The notes under the pieces were generated by a model. That model worked only from the letters and a program-made list of their open reading frames with translations. It was not told the DNA's origin and did no database searches. This document shows positions 62,907 to 64,000 of a stretch of DNA of 64,000 nt, one piece after another. Position numbers and translations under genes: made by a program. The DNA lies in contig NZ_AYMV01000020.1 of NCBI RefSeq assembly GCF_000633415.1, positions 1 to 64,000 of the forward strand, in the 5' to 3' direction. Source of the stretch: Leucobacter sp. PH1c (GTDB lineage Bacteria; Actinomycetota; Actinomycetes; Actinomycetales; Microbacteriaceae). Positions within the stretch are counted from its first letter, which is position 1; every line of letters starts with the position of its first letter.

Positions 62907-64000
62907 TTACTCGGCGTGCGCGGATCGACGTCGGCGGACGACGAGCGTCGCCCCCGCAGCGATCAGCAGCACGGCGCCGGCGGTCGCCGCGAAGGGCAGC
63001 GCCGCACCGGTGGTGGCGAGCCCGTTCGCGGGCTTCGCGCCGGGCTGGACGGAGCCGCCGACGGTCTCCGTCCCCGTTCCGGGCGTCGTGCCCGGGCCGT
63101 CCGTACCGGGCTCGGTTCCGGGCTCGGTTCCGGGCTCGGTTCCGGGCTCGGTTCCGGGCTCGGTCGGGGTGCGCTCGGTCACCGTGAGCGCGACCGGCTC
63201 GGTGACGACGGGGTCGCCCACGCCGTTCGAGACGACGACGCGCACCTCGGTGCCGCTCTGCGCGAGCGAGACCTGTGCGAGCACGAAGCTCGCACCAGTC
63301 GCGCCCGGCACGTCGACCCAGCCGTCGGCGGCGTCAGCGGGTGCCGCGAGCAGCGCTGCGCGCTGCGCGGCACCGTCCTGCGCGGTGACCTGCTCCGGCA
63401 CGGCCGCGACGGGCACGCGCGTCTGCCACTGGAAGGTGGGCTCGGGCGTACCGCTCGCGGTGACGGTGAAGGTCGCGTCCGCGCCCTCGACCACGCGCTG
63501 AGCGGTCGGCGCCGCGTCCACCTGGGCGGCGCGCTTCGCGCGCACCTCGACCTCGACCGGCTCGGACTCGGCGGAGCCGAGCTCGTTCGTGGCGACGGCG
63601 CGGTAGCTGCCGGAGGCGGCGGGGTGCGCGGCGGGAATGGTGAGCGTCGCACCGGTCTGGCCGGGGATCGCGGTCCACTCGCCGTCGACGAGTCGCTGCC
63701 ACTGGAGCGCGGGCGCGGGATCGCCGGCGGCGGCGGCGTTCAGCACGACGTCCTCGCCCTCGATCACGCGGGATCCGGCGCCCACCTCGACGGTGGGGGC
63801 GACGCCCGAGACGAAGCTGACGCCGATCGGGGCGCCCGCCTTCGTGCTGTCGGACGAGCTGCCCGACTGCAGGAAGTACGCGCGGACGTTGCTGTTCACG
63901 AAACGCAGGAACTGGTTCGTGAGCGTCGCCCCCGTGTACGTGCCGTTCCAGGTGCCCGCGGCGACCTGGCCCTCGAAGAGCGGCGCGACGGCGAACTCCG
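62907..64000 (-). CDS. Htaa-type heme surface protein with LATTG sorting signal, partial
   Basis: The frame stays open to the right edge, so the N-terminus is outside the window. The visible part starts with the end of an Htaa-like domain (about 63800-64000: TWNGTYTGATLTNQFLRFV, NSNVRAYFLQSG). It continues with two Ig-like domains (VIEGEDVVLNAAAAGDPAPALQWQ; VVEGADATFTVTASGTPEPTFQWQ), a PGTE repeat stalk, LATTG, a membrane helix and an RRRR tail. It is a second LAxTG-type heme-cluster protein and the first gene seen in this operon. Confidence 0.85.
   Translation of the reverse strand, partial: EFAVAPLFEGQVAAGTWNGTYTGATLTNQFLRFVNSNVRAYFLQSGSSSDSTKAGAPIGVSFVSGVAPTVEVGAGSRVIEGEDVVLNAAAAGDPAPALQWQRLVDGEWTAIPGQTGATLTIPAAHPAASGSYRAVATNELGSAESEPVEVEVRAKRAAQVDAAPTAQRVVEGADATFTVTASGTPEPTFQWQTRVPVAAVPEQVTAQDGAAQRAALLAAPADAADGWVDVPGATGASFVLAQVSLAQSGTEVRVVVSNGVGDPVVTEPVALTVTERTPTEPGTEPGTEPGTEPGTEPGTDGPGTTPGTGTETVGGSVQPGAKPANGLATTGAALPFAATAGAVLLIAAGATLVVRRRRSAHAE
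63106..63165. repeat. 12-bp tandem repeat, five units
   Basis: CCGGGCTCGGTT is repeated five times in register, coding the EPGT stalk of the surface protein. It is nearly perfect, so copy number may vary between strains. Confidence 0.95.

Overview
The window is about 70% G+C, with dense, short-spaced genes, frequent GTG starts and stop/start overlaps of the TAATG and ATGA type. The gene content (DUF2469, DUF3039, ImuA'-ImuB-DnaE2 mutasome, DivIVA-domain proteins, Htaa-type surface proteins with LAxTG sorting signals, a heme oxygenase) points to an actinobacterium of the family Microbacteriaceae. Leucobacter is my best guess at genus, by inference only. It looks like ordinary chromosome with a few accessory patches; I see no transposase, integrase of a mobile element, CRISPR array or complete RNA gene.

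Layout. 1-470: promoter and leader of an rRNA operon that must lie left of the window on the minus strand. 471-3855: gatCAB. 3926-5541: an Ntn-hydrolase and a Tag-type DNA glycosylase. 5834-13940: ligA, then a minus-strand run with a membrane/lipoprotein fusion, a CnoX-like thioredoxin/TPR protein, a cysteine desulfurase and mnmA, which together suggest tRNA 2-thiolation and proteostasis. 14199-17839: a 1001-residue hendecad-repeat coiled-coil protein with a DivIVA-like N-terminus, and RNase HI. 17944-18897: a secreted transglycosylase-like protein and a small zinc-ribbon protein. 18898-21244: an island with visibly lower G+C carrying a secreted cationic peptide gene and a lipoprotein gene three bases apart, flanked by apparently non-coding DNA. 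21245-25925: rpsB, tsf, pyrH, frr, cdsA and a double-DivIVA-domain protein. 26424-32564: M23 peptidase, xerC, and yraN-yifB-dprA, with DUF2469. 32649-38798: SOS-controlled imuA'-imuB-dnaE2 behind a perfect LexA box. 38838-47379: pncB, DUF3039, an ABC exporter pair, and a teichoic-acid-like glycopolymer locus. 47392-50147: an Lrp/AsnC regulator with its probable operator, an MFS exporter and a GntR regulator. 50434-57188: a Dpp/Gsi-type peptide importer ending in an amidase. 57276-64000: a sortase substrate, then a heme-acquisition cluster (Htaa surface proteins, heme oxygenase, lipoprotein, lytic transglycosylase) that runs off the right edge.

Most striking signals: the peptide/lipoprotein pair in the low-G+C island; the roughly 30 His-bearing 11-residue repeats in the DivIVA-like protein; eleven genes with a -10-like hexamer exactly six bases before the start codon, which suggests widespread leaderless transcription; a Tag glycosylase that has lost most of its zinc ligands; and a lipoprotein signal sequence embedded in the middle of a membrane protein.
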